From Tychonema sp. LEGE 06208 (GTDB taxonomy: Bacteria > Cyanobacteriota > Cyanobacteriia > Cyanobacteriales > Microcoleaceae), in NCBI RefSeq assembly GCF_015207505.1, contig NZ_JADEWT010000035.1:1-49474 (forward strand): DNA of 49,474 nucleotides, in the 5' to 3' direction. The notes under the pieces are model-generated. The model made no database searches. It was not told the DNA's origin and saw only the letters and a program-made list of their open reading frames with translations. Position 1 is the stretch's first letter. The number at the start of each line of letters is the position of its first letter. Position numbers and translations under genes: made by a program. Positions 10,096 to 19,100 of the stretch are shown piece after piece.

Positions 10096-10200
10096 TATTG
10101 GTTATTGGTTGTTTGTTATTGGTTTTTTGTTATTCGTTATTGGGTGTTTGTTATTAGTTATTAGTTGTTTGTTATTGGTTATTGGTTATTGGTTGTTTGC
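10096..10200. repeat. Degenerate TTATTGG heptad array
   Basis: Runs of TTATTGG, TTGTTTG and TTATTAG directly follow the cyaC stop codon. In RNA the TTATTGG units could pair with the CCAATGA units of the downstream array (one G-U pair per heptad), giving a long, slippery stem between cyaC and the next gene. Confidence 0.7.
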
Positions 10201-10264
10201 TGCCAATTTTAATGTCCAATGCTTTTCTGTTTTTAGATCCAATTCTCAATGCTTTTATACCCAT

Positions 10265-10591
10265 TGACTAATGACCAATGACTAATGACTAATGACCAAT
10301 GACTAATGACTAATGACCAATGACTAATGACTAATGACCAATGACTAATGACTAATGACTAATGACCAATGACTAATGACCAATGACTAATGACTAATGA
10401 CCAATGACTAATGACTAATGACCAATGACTAATGACTAATGACCAATGACTAATGACTAATGACCAATGACTAATGACTAATGACCAATGACTACTGACT
10501 ACTGACTAATGACCAATGACTAATGACTAATGACCAATGACTACTGACTACTGACTAATGACTAATGACTAATGACTACTGACTACTGACT
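10265..10591. repeat. About 46 tandem heptads (TGACTAA / TGACCAA / TGACTAC)
   Basis: Uninterrupted 7-bp periodicity over about 327 bp. TGACCAA is the complement of the cyanobacterial STRR2 heptamer TTGGTCA. Units alternate so that a 21-bp higher-order period (TGACTAA-TGACTAA-TGACCAA) is visible over much of the array. There are no spacers, so it is not a CRISPR array. It ends 18 bp before the GTG start of the acyltransferase and therefore occupies its promoter and leader. Confidence 0.92.
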
Positions 10592-10609
10592 AACTAAAAT
10601 ATTTTCAAA

Positions 10610-11455
10610 GTGACAAAAACTCCTAATACAAAATCCTCTAGCTATCCCTTTGACGGTTTATCTTTGGACGATCGCAATCCCGACTTCATTCAACTTTTGC
10701 TGCCAATCTGGGAATGGCTGTACCGCTACTATTTTCGCGTACAAAGCGACGGCTGGCACCACGTCCCCGCGAACGGAAAAATGCTCGTTGTCGGCTCCCA
10801 CAACGGGGGAATCGCCGCTCCTGATATGTTTATGTTTCTATACGAATGGTTCCACAGGTACGGCACGGAACGCTTGGCCTACGGATTGATGCACCCGACG
10901 GTTTGGCAGGTTTCTCCTGATATTGCTAGCATGGCGGTGCAGTGCGGCGCGATCAAAGCACATCCGAAAATGGCGATCGCAGCTTTGCGAAAAAATGCCC
11001 CGGTTCTCGTCTATCCGGGCGGCGCAGAAGATACTTTTCGCCCCTATCACTTGCGGAACAAAATCTACTTTGCCGGACGTAAAGGATTTATTAAATTAGC
11101 ATTGCGAGAAGAGGTACCAATTGTACCAATTATATCCCACGGTGCCCACGATACTTTAATAGTTTTGGCGGATTTGTACGAACAAGCAAAGCAATTGCAT
11201 GAATTGGGGATGCCGTGGTTGTTTGGCATCGATCCGGTGGTGTTTCCGGTGTATTTAGGATTGCCTTGGGGACTGAGTATTGGGCCTTTGCCAAACTTGC
11301 CTTTTCCGGTGCAGATTCGGACTCGCGTGTGCGAACCGATTGTATTTGAGAGGTACGGTAAGGAGGCGGCGGGCGATCGCGATTATGTCGATGCTTGTTT
11401 CGATTTAGTTACAACTCAAATGCAGGCACAATTAGATTGTTTGGCTGGTAATTGA
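10610..11455 (+). CDS. Lysophospholipid/glycerol acyltransferase family protein
   Basis: This 281-residue protein is PlsC/DAGAT-like. The candidate catalytic motif is GSHNGGIAAPD (62-72), with His64 and Asp72. The spacing is longer than the classic HX4D but is seen in acyltransferases whose motif reads HxGG...PD. VYPGGAEDTFRPY (134-146) corresponds to the PGG/E acyl-acceptor block (compare FPEGxR in PlsC), and VPIVPIISHGAHD to the later conserved strand. The family moves a fatty acyl chain from acyl-ACP or acyl-CoA to a glycerol or lysolipid hydroxyl at the membrane; the exact acceptor is unknown. The start is a GTG at 10610, because an in-frame stop sits at 10595-10597. No clear ribosome-binding site is present, only the heptad array, so expression may be weak or may use a leader altered by repeat expansion. 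Confidence 0.8.
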   Translation: MTKTPNTKSSSYPFDGLSLDDRNPDFIQLLLPIWEWLYRYYFRVQSDGWHHVPANGKMLVVGSHNGGIAAPDMFMFLYEWFHRYGTERLAYGLMHPTVWQVSPDIASMAVQCGAIKAHPKMAIAALRKNAPVLVYPGGAEDTFRPYHLRNKIYFAGRKGFIKLALREEVPIVPIISHGAHDTLIVLADLYEQAKQLHELGMPWLFGIDPVVFPVYLGLPWGLSIGPLPNLPFPVQIRTRVCEPIVFERYGKEAAGDRDYVDACFDLVTTQMQAQLDCLAGN

Positions 11456-11848
11456 GAATTAGGTGAAAGTGATATTCGTTGATATATTGTGAAATAAAGG
11501 GTGGTTTCCATAAAGGTTTATAAATGTGGCGATCGCTCAATGTGGCTATACAATTGAGTAATGTGCTGATAAAAATTACTTGTCCGCTGCTATTTACAGC
11601 TACCCATCCCTGCATAAAGTCCTAATTCAAAACAAGTCTAGTTGACCAATAACACAAAATTGACATACCACAAATCTGCCTAAAGTGATAGTAGTCCGCA
11701 GACATATTTGTACACTTCCGACTGTAGGGGGATGCTTTAGCTCGTCAATAAGGCGATGCTTGCCATTGGGGGCACGAATCTAAAACTATATAATTAGTCA
11801 ACTCGCGCCAACGATCGCGCGTACCCACCCTTTAGCGAGGCATATACT
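11456..11848. other. Intergenic spacer with no recognised feature
   Basis: A 393-bp spacer with no open frame of note. It contains an AT-rich stretch (AACTATATAATTAG near 11782) that could serve as a promoter -10 region for the next gene, but no -35 partner is clear. Confidence 0.4.
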
Positions 11849-14800
11849 ATGTATCAAAATTTTCCAATAAATCCAGAAATGTATAACATCGGGTTCTTGC
11901 TGGCCCAAGTGCCAGTAGAACAGACTACAACTACAAACACAGTAGAAGAAACAGCACTCCTCTATTCCGGGCCGCAATTTTTTATCGCCCTCATCGCTGG
12001 AGTCGTTCTAGCCTGCGCTTTCCAACTGTTGCTAACAAATTTATCAGTAGCTGCGGGTCTTTCCTATATCGGACAATCCCACGATGACGGACACCACTCG
12101 GATAGCAGCAGCCCGCCACTGCGCCACATCGGCAGCAAAGTCGGCACTTGGACGCTAATCACCGTCACCGTCGCCCTATTCTTCGCTTGCTTGCTAGCAG
12201 TAAAGCTGAGCTTGATTAGCAGTCCGGTTTTGGGGGCGATCGTCGGTTTAGTTGTCTGGGCTGCCTATTTCTCACTTCTCGTCTGGGTGAGTTCCACCAC
12301 CGTCGGTTCCCTGATCGGTTCCGTCGTCAACACTGCGACATCTGGCGTTCAAGCGATTTTTGGCACCGCAGCCGCAGCCTTGGGCGCGAAAGCAGCCAGC
12401 AATCAAGTAGTGGCCACAGCCAAAGCAGCCGCCGCGGCAGTGGGACACGAACTCGGTAGCGCGATCGACCCCACAAGCTTGCGGGAAAACGTCGAAGACT
12501 ACATCCAAGCCCTCAAACCGCCGGAATTAGACATCAAAGCGATGCGCGGCGAGTTTGAAAAATTGCTCAACGATCCGCAACTCAAAAACATTGCTGGCGA
12601 AAATTTGCCGAAGATCGATCGCCAAACTCTAGTAGATTTAGTAAGTTCGCGATCGGACTTGTCAAAGCGCGATGTCAACCGGATTGTAGACCAACTCGAA
12701 GATGCTTGGAAACAAGTAGAAAAACAAGAAGCCAAATCAGACGGCATCGGCCAATTGGTAGATTATCTCAAATCTGCCAAATCGGGAGATTTGCTCTCAG
12801 AACAACTGACAAGTAGGGTAGAACAAGCCCTCAGCAGTCTGGGCGGTCAAAATTCCGGCCAAAGCCCCACCATGAGAACCCAAGCAACGACAATGGCAGT
12901 CAATGCTTTAATGGGAATAGTTTTGGGCCGCACGGACATTTCCGATTTCGATGTAGAAAAAGTAGTCGGTCAGCTCAAAACAGCTAAAGATAAAGTTAGC
13001 GCCCAAGCTGATAAAGTTGCCGCTCAAGTCAAAGGCGAACCCGAAACCTATAGCCCGATCCGCGCCGATGTAGAAAACTACTTGCTCAACACTTATTCGT
13101 GGCAAATGAACCCGCAAGCGATCGAGCGCGAATTTCGTGACGCGATCTACGATCCTACGGCAGATCCGGGAACTGTGCGCCGCGAATTAGAAAAACTCAA
13201 TAAATCTCAGTTTGCGGAAATTCTCGCGAGTCGAGGCGTTTTTACCCAAGACAAAATTAAAGAAATTTCCCAGGATTTAGAAGCAATAAGACGGCGAGTT
13301 TTAGAAACCGTTATCTTTGCTGAGGAGCAAGAAAAAGCTCGCGATTTGCAGTGGCGGGTGGAAACTTATTTGAAGCTGACACCGAAAGAGGAACTGACAG
13401 CAGCAGGTATCGGGAGCGATTTCAAAAAAATCTTAGAGGATTCCGATGCAAGTTACGAACAGTTGCGCGATCGGCTTTCTCCTTACACCCGCGACAGTTT
13501 TGTGCAAATTCTCAGAGGCCGCGAAAACTTCGGCTTCCAGGAAGTAGAACAGATTGTCAACGAGTTGGAAAAGACGCGAGATGTCGCTTTAGCAGATGCT
13601 AAAGGCTTGCAAGAAGCCGCGCAAGTCCGACTAGACAATCAGTGGCAAAAAGTACAAGAATACTTGCAGTCTACGGGCAAATCAGAACTCAATCCCGAAG
13701 GCATCAAGCGCGATTTCAAAACACTGCTGGACAATCCAGAAGCGGGAATTTGGGCGCTCAGAGCTAGAGCTTCTCGGTTCGATCGCGATACTTTGGTAAA
13801 ATTGCTATCTCAGCGCAAAGACCTCAACGAAAATCAAGTAAACGAGCTTCTCGACAGCGCCGAGGAAACTTGGCACAGCGCGCTCCAAGCACCGCAAAAG
13901 TTGGCAGAAAAAGCTAAGGATCAGTACGACCAAACTACGACCGCCCTGGCAGATTACCTCCGCAATACTGGCAAATCAGAACTCAATCCTGAAGGGATTC
14001 AGCGCGATTTGACGAAACTGATGGAAAATCCCAAGGAAGGGGCTTTAGCGCTGCGGGGACGCCTGTCTCAGCTCGATCGCGATACTTTGGTAAAACTGCT
14101 TTCTCAGAGAGATGATTTGACTGAGGAACAAGTCAATCAAATTATCGACCAAGTGCAGGAAACTCTGGGCTCGATCGTGAAAGCGCCTCGCCGTTTGGCG
14201 AAGCGGGTGCAAACCCAAGTCCAGGATTTTCAGAGCGTTTTAGAGGATTATTTGCGAAATACGGGCAAGGATGAATTAAATCCCGAAGCCATCAAGCGCG
14301 ATTTGCAACTGCTGCTGCACGACCCAAAAGTCGGCGCTTACAGCTTGGGCGAGCGTCTGTCGCACATCGATCGAGAGACTGTGGTTTCTCTGCTGTCTCA
14401 GCGGCAGGATATTTCTGAAGCAGAGGCTGCTCGCATTGTGGATGGAATTTTGTCGGTGCGCGATGAGTTTGCACTACAAATCCAGAAAATTCAGGATCGG
14501 ATTCAGTCGGTAATTGACGGGGTTCTCGGAAAAGTTCGGGATTACCTCAATTCGCTCGATCGCCCTGAACTAAATTATGAAGGGATTACGCGGGACGTGC
14601 GTCAATTATTTGACGATCCGCAAGCTGGATTTGATGCTTTGCGCGATCGGCTAGGTCATTTCAACCGCGATACTTTAGTAGCACTAATTAGTTCCCGCGA
14701 GGACATTTCCGAAGCCGATGCTAACCGCTTGATCGACCAAATTGAAGTCACCCGCAATAGAGTGTTGCAAAGAGCAGAACGCTTGCAGCAAGAAGCCCAG

Positions 14801-14950
14801 CTTCGCCTTGAAAGCATCAAACTTCAAGCTGAAAAACAAGCTGAAGAAACCCGGAAAGCAGCCGAAGTTGCTTCTTGGTGGCTGTTTTTTACCGCTCTTA
14901 CCTCGGCCGTAGCAGCAGCCGGTGCCGGTGCCTTAGCTGTTATCCGGTAA
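11849..14950 (+). CDS. Membrane-anchored protein with eight ~85-residue helical modules
   Basis: This 1,033-residue protein is a conserved cyanobacterial-type hypothetical. Three hydrophobic segments lie near the N-terminus (about 42-66, 100-122 and 126-150), followed by an Ala-rich stretch (160-205). Residues 210 to about 1000 are eight repeats of a module patterned as (E/D)YL..TGK.ELNPEGI.RD...LL..P..G...L..RL...DRDTLV.LLSQR.DL.E..VN.I.DQ. The second copy is degenerate, and copies 5-8 are most alike. A last hydrophobic segment (WWLFFTALTSAVAAAGAGAL, about 1009-1028) follows a charged coiled coil. There are no Walker or catalytic motifs. A membrane-bound, filament-like or lipid-shaping scaffold is inference; no characterised homologue is recognised. 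GAGG eight bases before the ATG gives a modest ribosome-binding site. A strong terminator follows the gene. Confidence 0.82.
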   Translation: MYQNFPINPEMYNIGFLLAQVPVEQTTTTNTVEETALLYSGPQFFIALIAGVVLACAFQLLLTNLSVAAGLSYIGQSHDDGHHSDSSSPPLRHIGSKVGTWTLITVTVALFFACLLAVKLSLISSPVLGAIVGLVVWAAYFSLLVWVSSTTVGSLIGSVVNTATSGVQAIFGTAAAALGAKAASNQVVATAKAAAAAVGHELGSAIDPTSLRENVEDYIQALKPPELDIKAMRGEFEKLLNDPQLKNIAGENLPKIDRQTLVDLVSSRSDLSKRDVNRIVDQLEDAWKQVEKQEAKSDGIGQLVDYLKSAKSGDLLSEQLTSRVEQALSSLGGQNSGQSPTMRTQATTMAVNALMGIVLGRTDISDFDVEKVVGQLKTAKDKVSAQADKVAAQVKGEPETYSPIRADVENYLLNTYSWQMNPQAIEREFRDAIYDPTADPGTVRRELEKLNKSQFAEILASRGVFTQDKIKEISQDLEAIRRRVLETVIFAEEQEKARDLQWRVETYLKLTPKEELTAAGIGSDFKKILEDSDASYEQLRDRLSPYTRDSFVQILRGRENFGFQEVEQIVNELEKTRDVALADAKGLQEAAQVRLDNQWQKVQEYLQSTGKSELNPEGIKRDFKTLLDNPEAGIWALRARASRFDRDTLVKLLSQRKDLNENQVNELLDSAEETWHSALQAPQKLAEKAKDQYDQTTTALADYLRNTGKSELNPEGIQRDLTKLMENPKEGALALRGRLSQLDRDTLVKLLSQRDDLTEEQVNQIIDQVQETLGSIVKAPRRLAKRVQTQVQDFQSVLEDYLRNTGKDELNPEAIKRDLQLLLHDPKVGAYSLGERLSHIDRETVVSLLSQRQDISEAEAARIVDGILSVRDEFALQIQKIQDRIQSVIDGVLGKVRDYLNSLDRPELNYEGITRDVRQLFDDPQAGFDALRDRLGHFNRDTLVALISSREDISEADANRLIDQIEVTRNRVLQRAERLQQEAQLRLESIKLQAEKQAEETRKAAEVASWWLFFTALTSAVAAAGAGALAVIR

Positions 14951-14980
14951 CTAAAGACTGAATTTGCGCCGTGCAAGCTA

Positions 14981-15026
14981 ATAGTGCCTGATGTGAGTTC
15001 CTACTGACATCAGGCACTATTTTTAT
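14981..15026 (+). terminator. Rho-independent terminator
   Basis: A perfect 14-bp stem (ATAGTGCCTGATGT at 14981-14994 with its complement at 15007-15020) and a 12-nt loop are followed by TTTTTAT. They start 31 bp after the stop of the helical-module gene. Confidence 0.88.
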
Positions 15027-15075
15027 CAGACTTTTCAAGGGGAGGATCTCACTTTTGCAGCCAAGCTAGAAATTG

Positions 15076-15100
15076 GAGACAGGAGACAGGAGACAGGAGG
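15076..15100. repeat. GAGACAG heptad, three copies
   Basis: Three perfect GAGACAG units at 15076-15096 followed by GAGG, within a purine-rich stretch. This is another 7-bp unit distinct from the other arrays in the window. Confidence 0.7.
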
Positions 15101-15183
15101 AAAGAAGAAGAAAGAAGGAGTCAAAAGAAGTGTTTTTACAAATATAAGATGCTCCCCTTTTCAAGAGCGTGTCGGCTCGATTA

Positions 15184-15301
15184 ATATCAATTCCGGTTGC
15201 ACTCATACATGATGTTAACGGTTAACAGTCAACAGTTAACAGTCAACAGTCAACAGTCAACAGTGAATTTACTATTCCGATGAAGAGAGGATTTGATATA
15301 A
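15184..15301. repeat. MITE-like element with CAACAGT (STRR3) core, second family
   Basis: The flanks (left ATATCAATTCCGGTTGCACT...CATGATGTT; right TTTACTATTCCGATG...GGATTTGATATA) match the copy at 25269-25371 and more weakly the family at 3731 and 33315. The core (TTAACAG/CAACAGT, seven to eight heptads) runs in the opposite orientation to the core of the 3731/33315 family relative to the shared flank words GATGTT and TATTCCGATG. Confidence 0.7.
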
Positions 15302-15368
15302 TACTGAAAAACTTTTTCATACTTGACAGTATTTTCCATAAGTTTAGTATAGTAGAGATAGATACAGG

Positions 15369-15502
15369 TATAGCCTTTCTCAGAAAGATGAGGTACTATC
15401 CGGCATAGGGCATAGGGCATAGGGCATAGGGCATAGGGCATAGGGCATAGGGCATAGGGCATAGGGCATACCTCACACCTCACTTTTGTGAGAACCGCTA
15501 TA
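15369..15502. repeat. MITE-like element with GGGCATA x9 core
   Basis: The left arm 15369-15396 (TATAGCCTTTCTCAGAAAGA, then TGAGGTAC) and right arm 15477-15502, read as complement (TATAGCGGTTCTCACAAAAG, then TGAGGT), are terminal inverted repeats of about 26 bp. Between them lie one degenerate unit and nine perfect GGGCATA heptads (15401-15470). A short sister copy with a single heptad lies at 20596-20662, and a lone left arm at 3906-3933. Confidence 0.8.
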
Positions 15503-15524
15503 GCATAACCGCTAGTAAGTAGTA

Positions 15525-15611
15525 AGACACAATTAATTACACAAAACTTTGGGCTACAAGCCTTGTCTAGTAAAGAATCAGCAAAAAATCAGTGTGTAAT
15601 TAATTCTGTCC
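15525..15611. repeat. Small inverted-repeat element
   Basis: ACACAATTAATTACACA near 15527-15543 is mirrored with one mismatch by 15593-15609, enclosing about 49 bp that contain the inner palindrome GGCTACAAGCC. No coding potential. It may be a further small non-autonomous element, but no second copy was seen in the window. Confidence 0.5.
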
Positions 15612-15744
15612 AATTACTTACAAACGGGCGATAATCCAAAACGACTGGCTAGAAAACAATAATATCTCGTGGGTAGCGAACACCACAAAAAACATAGCTA
15701 GGGCAGCCACCGCGCACCCACACCAGAAAACTCAAAAATTTAGT

Positions 15745-15955
15745 AGTTTAGATGTACGCCAAGGGCATAATACGGGAACCTGGGAAGCGATTCCTTAACG
15801 CTTGGGGAGATAAGCCCTCTGGGGCTATTCAAATTAGACTCGCAACTTCGTTCAATCGGACGGGTTTTTGGTTTAAATATTGCCGAAAGGATGGATAGTT
15901 TAAAGGTGTGTCAGTGAACCAAGAATCCCCGCGCGTTCAGGCCCGGGAGTGTCAA
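15745..15955 (+). mobile_element. Probable IS200/IS605 right end with reRNA-like segment, tnpB absent
   Basis: The stretch ends in CAGTGAACCAAGAATCCCCG followed by a degenerate hairpin and GGGAGTGTCAAG. This is the pattern I associate with the 3' end of cyanobacterial IS200/IS605 elements, where the tnpB-overlapping right-end RNA (omega/reRNA) scaffold finishes. Upstream are a small hairpin (AGCCC-TCTG-GGGCT near 15807-15820) and structured GC-rich sequence. No transposase or TnpB reading frame is present. I interpret it as a solitary remnant or a free-standing reRNA. The left boundary is a guess, and the hairpin near the end is imperfect, which argues for decay. Confidence 0.42.
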
Positions 15956-16150
15956 GAAGGTAATTAAAGATGTGAAAATACTACACTGATGTGGGGACGA
16001 CATATCGGATATCTTGGAAATACCAAGGACTTTTGCCAGTGGGCCCACAACAGTCAAAATATGCAGGCCCTGTCGAGCCAATGCTAAACAACCTACGTCT
16101 CAAATCTCCCCAGGCTAGTTGCCTAGTAGCACAGTGAGGGGGGCGACGCC

Positions 16151-19100
16151 ATGCAACTCCGAAAAAAAACACTATTAATCATCGGTGCAGCTCTAGTCAG
16201 CCTGATTCTGGTTCTCTATGCCACTGCATCAACTATTTTGCTGCACGATTTTCAAAACCTTGAGGCCCAGTACGTCCGCCAGGATGTCGCGCGGGCTTTG
16301 GATGCCCTAGATGACGACTTGTCGAATTTAGACACCAGCGCCCAAGACTACGCCGAGTGGGACGATACTTACTCTTTTGTTGATACACAAAATGAGGCTT
16401 TTGTCAAGTCAAATTTCGTCGATTCGACATTTACTTCCTTGAGACTAAACTTGTTGCTAGTGCTGGACTCCAGCGGTCAGACGATTTTTAGCAAAGGTTT
16501 CGACCGGAAGTCCCAAACGGAAGTGCCGATTCCCGAAAGCTTGAAACAGCAATTGATTGAGGCGCTGCTAGAACCCTCGACACCGCAGGGCGATCGCGAT
16601 CGGGCAAAAGCAGGCGTCATTACCCTCCCAGAAGCTAGGCTGCTAATTTCTTCGAGGCCGATCGTCAACAGCAACGCCCAAGGCCCGCCGCGCGGGACGC
16701 TGGTTCTGGGACGCTACCTCGACAGCAGCGAAATTGGTTTGCTTTCGGAACTGACTCACCTGTCAGTCGATTTTAGGTTGCCGAGTTTAGATTTTAAATT
16801 GGGTTCTGCGAACTACTCCAAACCGGGGGCTAAGGCGATCGCCCGATCGATCCAGGATTTAGACAAAATCAAAATTTCTAACCTCAAATCAGTAGAAATT
16901 TTAGTCGAACCAGTCAGCGATAACGTAGTCGCAGGATACGCCCTGATTCGCGACCTACGAGGCAACCTAGCGCTGCTGCTGCGAGTAGAGGCAGACCGCA
17001 TCATCTACCGCCAAGGTCAGGCTACCTTGGGCCTGTTTACCCTATCAATACTGGCAGTAGGTTTAGTATTTAGCGCGATCGCCCTGCTGTTGCTAGAAAA
17101 CTTAGTCTTGGCGAGATTGGCAGACTTAAGCACCAGCGTCAGCAACATCGCAGCCAACGGAGACCCAGACTTGCGCGTTCATATGAGCGGAAAAGATGAA
17201 CTCGCAAGCCTGGCCGGCGCCATCAACACAATGCTAGAAGCATTGAGCAACTCTCAAGTCGAACGCTTAGAAAGCGAAGACCGCTATCGGTTGATGGCCG
17301 AAAACTCAACCGACATGATTACCAGACACAACCCCGAAGGCGTGTTTCTTTACGTGTCCCCCGCCAGCCGCGCTTTGCTCGGATACGAACCTTCGGAACT
17401 CGTCGGCGCGAGCCCCAACCATTATTTTCACCCAGATGATTTAGAAGCCATCAGCAAAGCTCACTCAAAAGTCCTGGCGCTTCCAGTTACTTACACCGTC
17501 AGCTACCGCATCCGCCGCAAAGACGGCAAATACATTTGGTTTGAAACCACCAGCCGCACGATCCGCGATCCGGAAACTGGTTTGGTGCAAGAAATTATCG
17601 GTATTTCCCGCGACATCAGCGTCCGCAAGCAAACAGAACAAGAACTGCGAGAAAGCGAATCTGCAATTAAAGCTTTGTACCAAGTGACCTCGGCTCCCCG
17701 TACTGACCCGGAGGGCCGCCTCTTTACCTTTGATTTGCGCCTCCAAGAACTGCTGGAGATGGGATGCCGACAGTTGGGTATGTCCGTGGGAATTTTGTCG
17801 CGCATTCAAGGCGACAAATATCAAATCGTGGCTGTGGAATGTCCCGACGGGTCGATCGAGAAAGCACAAATCTACGACCTCGAAAAAACCTTTTGCGGGA
17901 CTACAGTAATGGCAAAAGAACCCATGTACTTTGAGTCGGCGAGGTTTGCGGCTTTGTGCTTCAACACCGAGGATCCAGCATTCAAGATCGAAGCGTACAT
18001 GGGCATTCCCGTCACCGTGACAGGTGAAGTTTACGGCACTTTGTGCTTCCTTTCTCCAACTCCTCTGACAGAACCGTTCCGAGTTGTAGACAGAGAGTTG
18101 GTGAAACTGATGGGTCAGTGGGTGGGAAGCGAACTAGAACGCCAGCAAACAGGCGTAGATTTGGCAAAAGCTCGCGACGAAGCACTGGCGGCTACCAAAG
18201 CTAAAAGCGAATTTTTAGCCACCATGAGCCACGAAATTCGCACTCCCATGAACGGAGTCATCGGCATGACCGGTTTGCTGTTGGATACCTGCTTAACTCG
18301 CGAACAGCGCGATTTTGTAGAAACTATCCGCAGCAGCGGCGATGCCTTGCTGACGCTGATCAACGATATTTTAGATTTCTCGAAAATTGAGTCGGGCAAA
18401 TTGGACTTGGAGGAACATCCGTTTGACATCCGCACTTGCATTGAGGAATCTCTTGACTTGGTAGCTACCAAGGCGGCACAAAAAAAACTGGAATTGGGTT
18501 ACTTGATCGATCGCTCGGTACCGACAATGGCGATCGGCGACAGCACTCGCTTGAGGCAAATTTTAATCAATTTGCTCAGCAATGCTGTGAAATTTACCGC
18601 AACTGGAGAAGTAGTGGTTTCGGTGACGGCAAAAAAGATTTCAGTGCCGCCAAACCCTACAGAACCGCCAGAAATTAATGGCGAACCGCTAGCAATTAAC
18701 CAAGCATACGAAATACAATTTGCGGTCAAAGATACCGGTATCGGCATTCGGGGCGATCGCATGGATCGGCTATTTAAATCCTTCAGCCAGGTAGATTCTT
18801 CAACAAGCCGAAACTACGGCGGTACCGGATTGGGTTTGGCAATTAGCAAGCGTTTGGCCGAAATGATGGGCGGCAGGATGTGGGTAGAAAGTATGGGTTG
18901 TATTGCCGGCAAGCCTCCGGTAGATTTTAAAGCAACAGCTTTTGATGTGGAATGGGGAGACTCCTGTGAAATTGCCGAAAAATATTGCTCTGTCAAATCC
19001 GCACTCAGCACCAAGCCGATCGACCAAAATCCCCCATCCGCCGGCTCTACTTTTTATTTCAGCACGATCGTTCGTGGCTGCAAAAGTTCTTTGTCGGTTA

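Noticed and set aside
10265..10591. CRISPR-like regular array
   Set aside because: Units are contiguous 7-mers with no unique spacers, and no cas genes are nearby.
15250..15483. Minus-strand frame with CPMPYAL repeats
   Set aside because: It is a translation of the GGGCATA heptad array.
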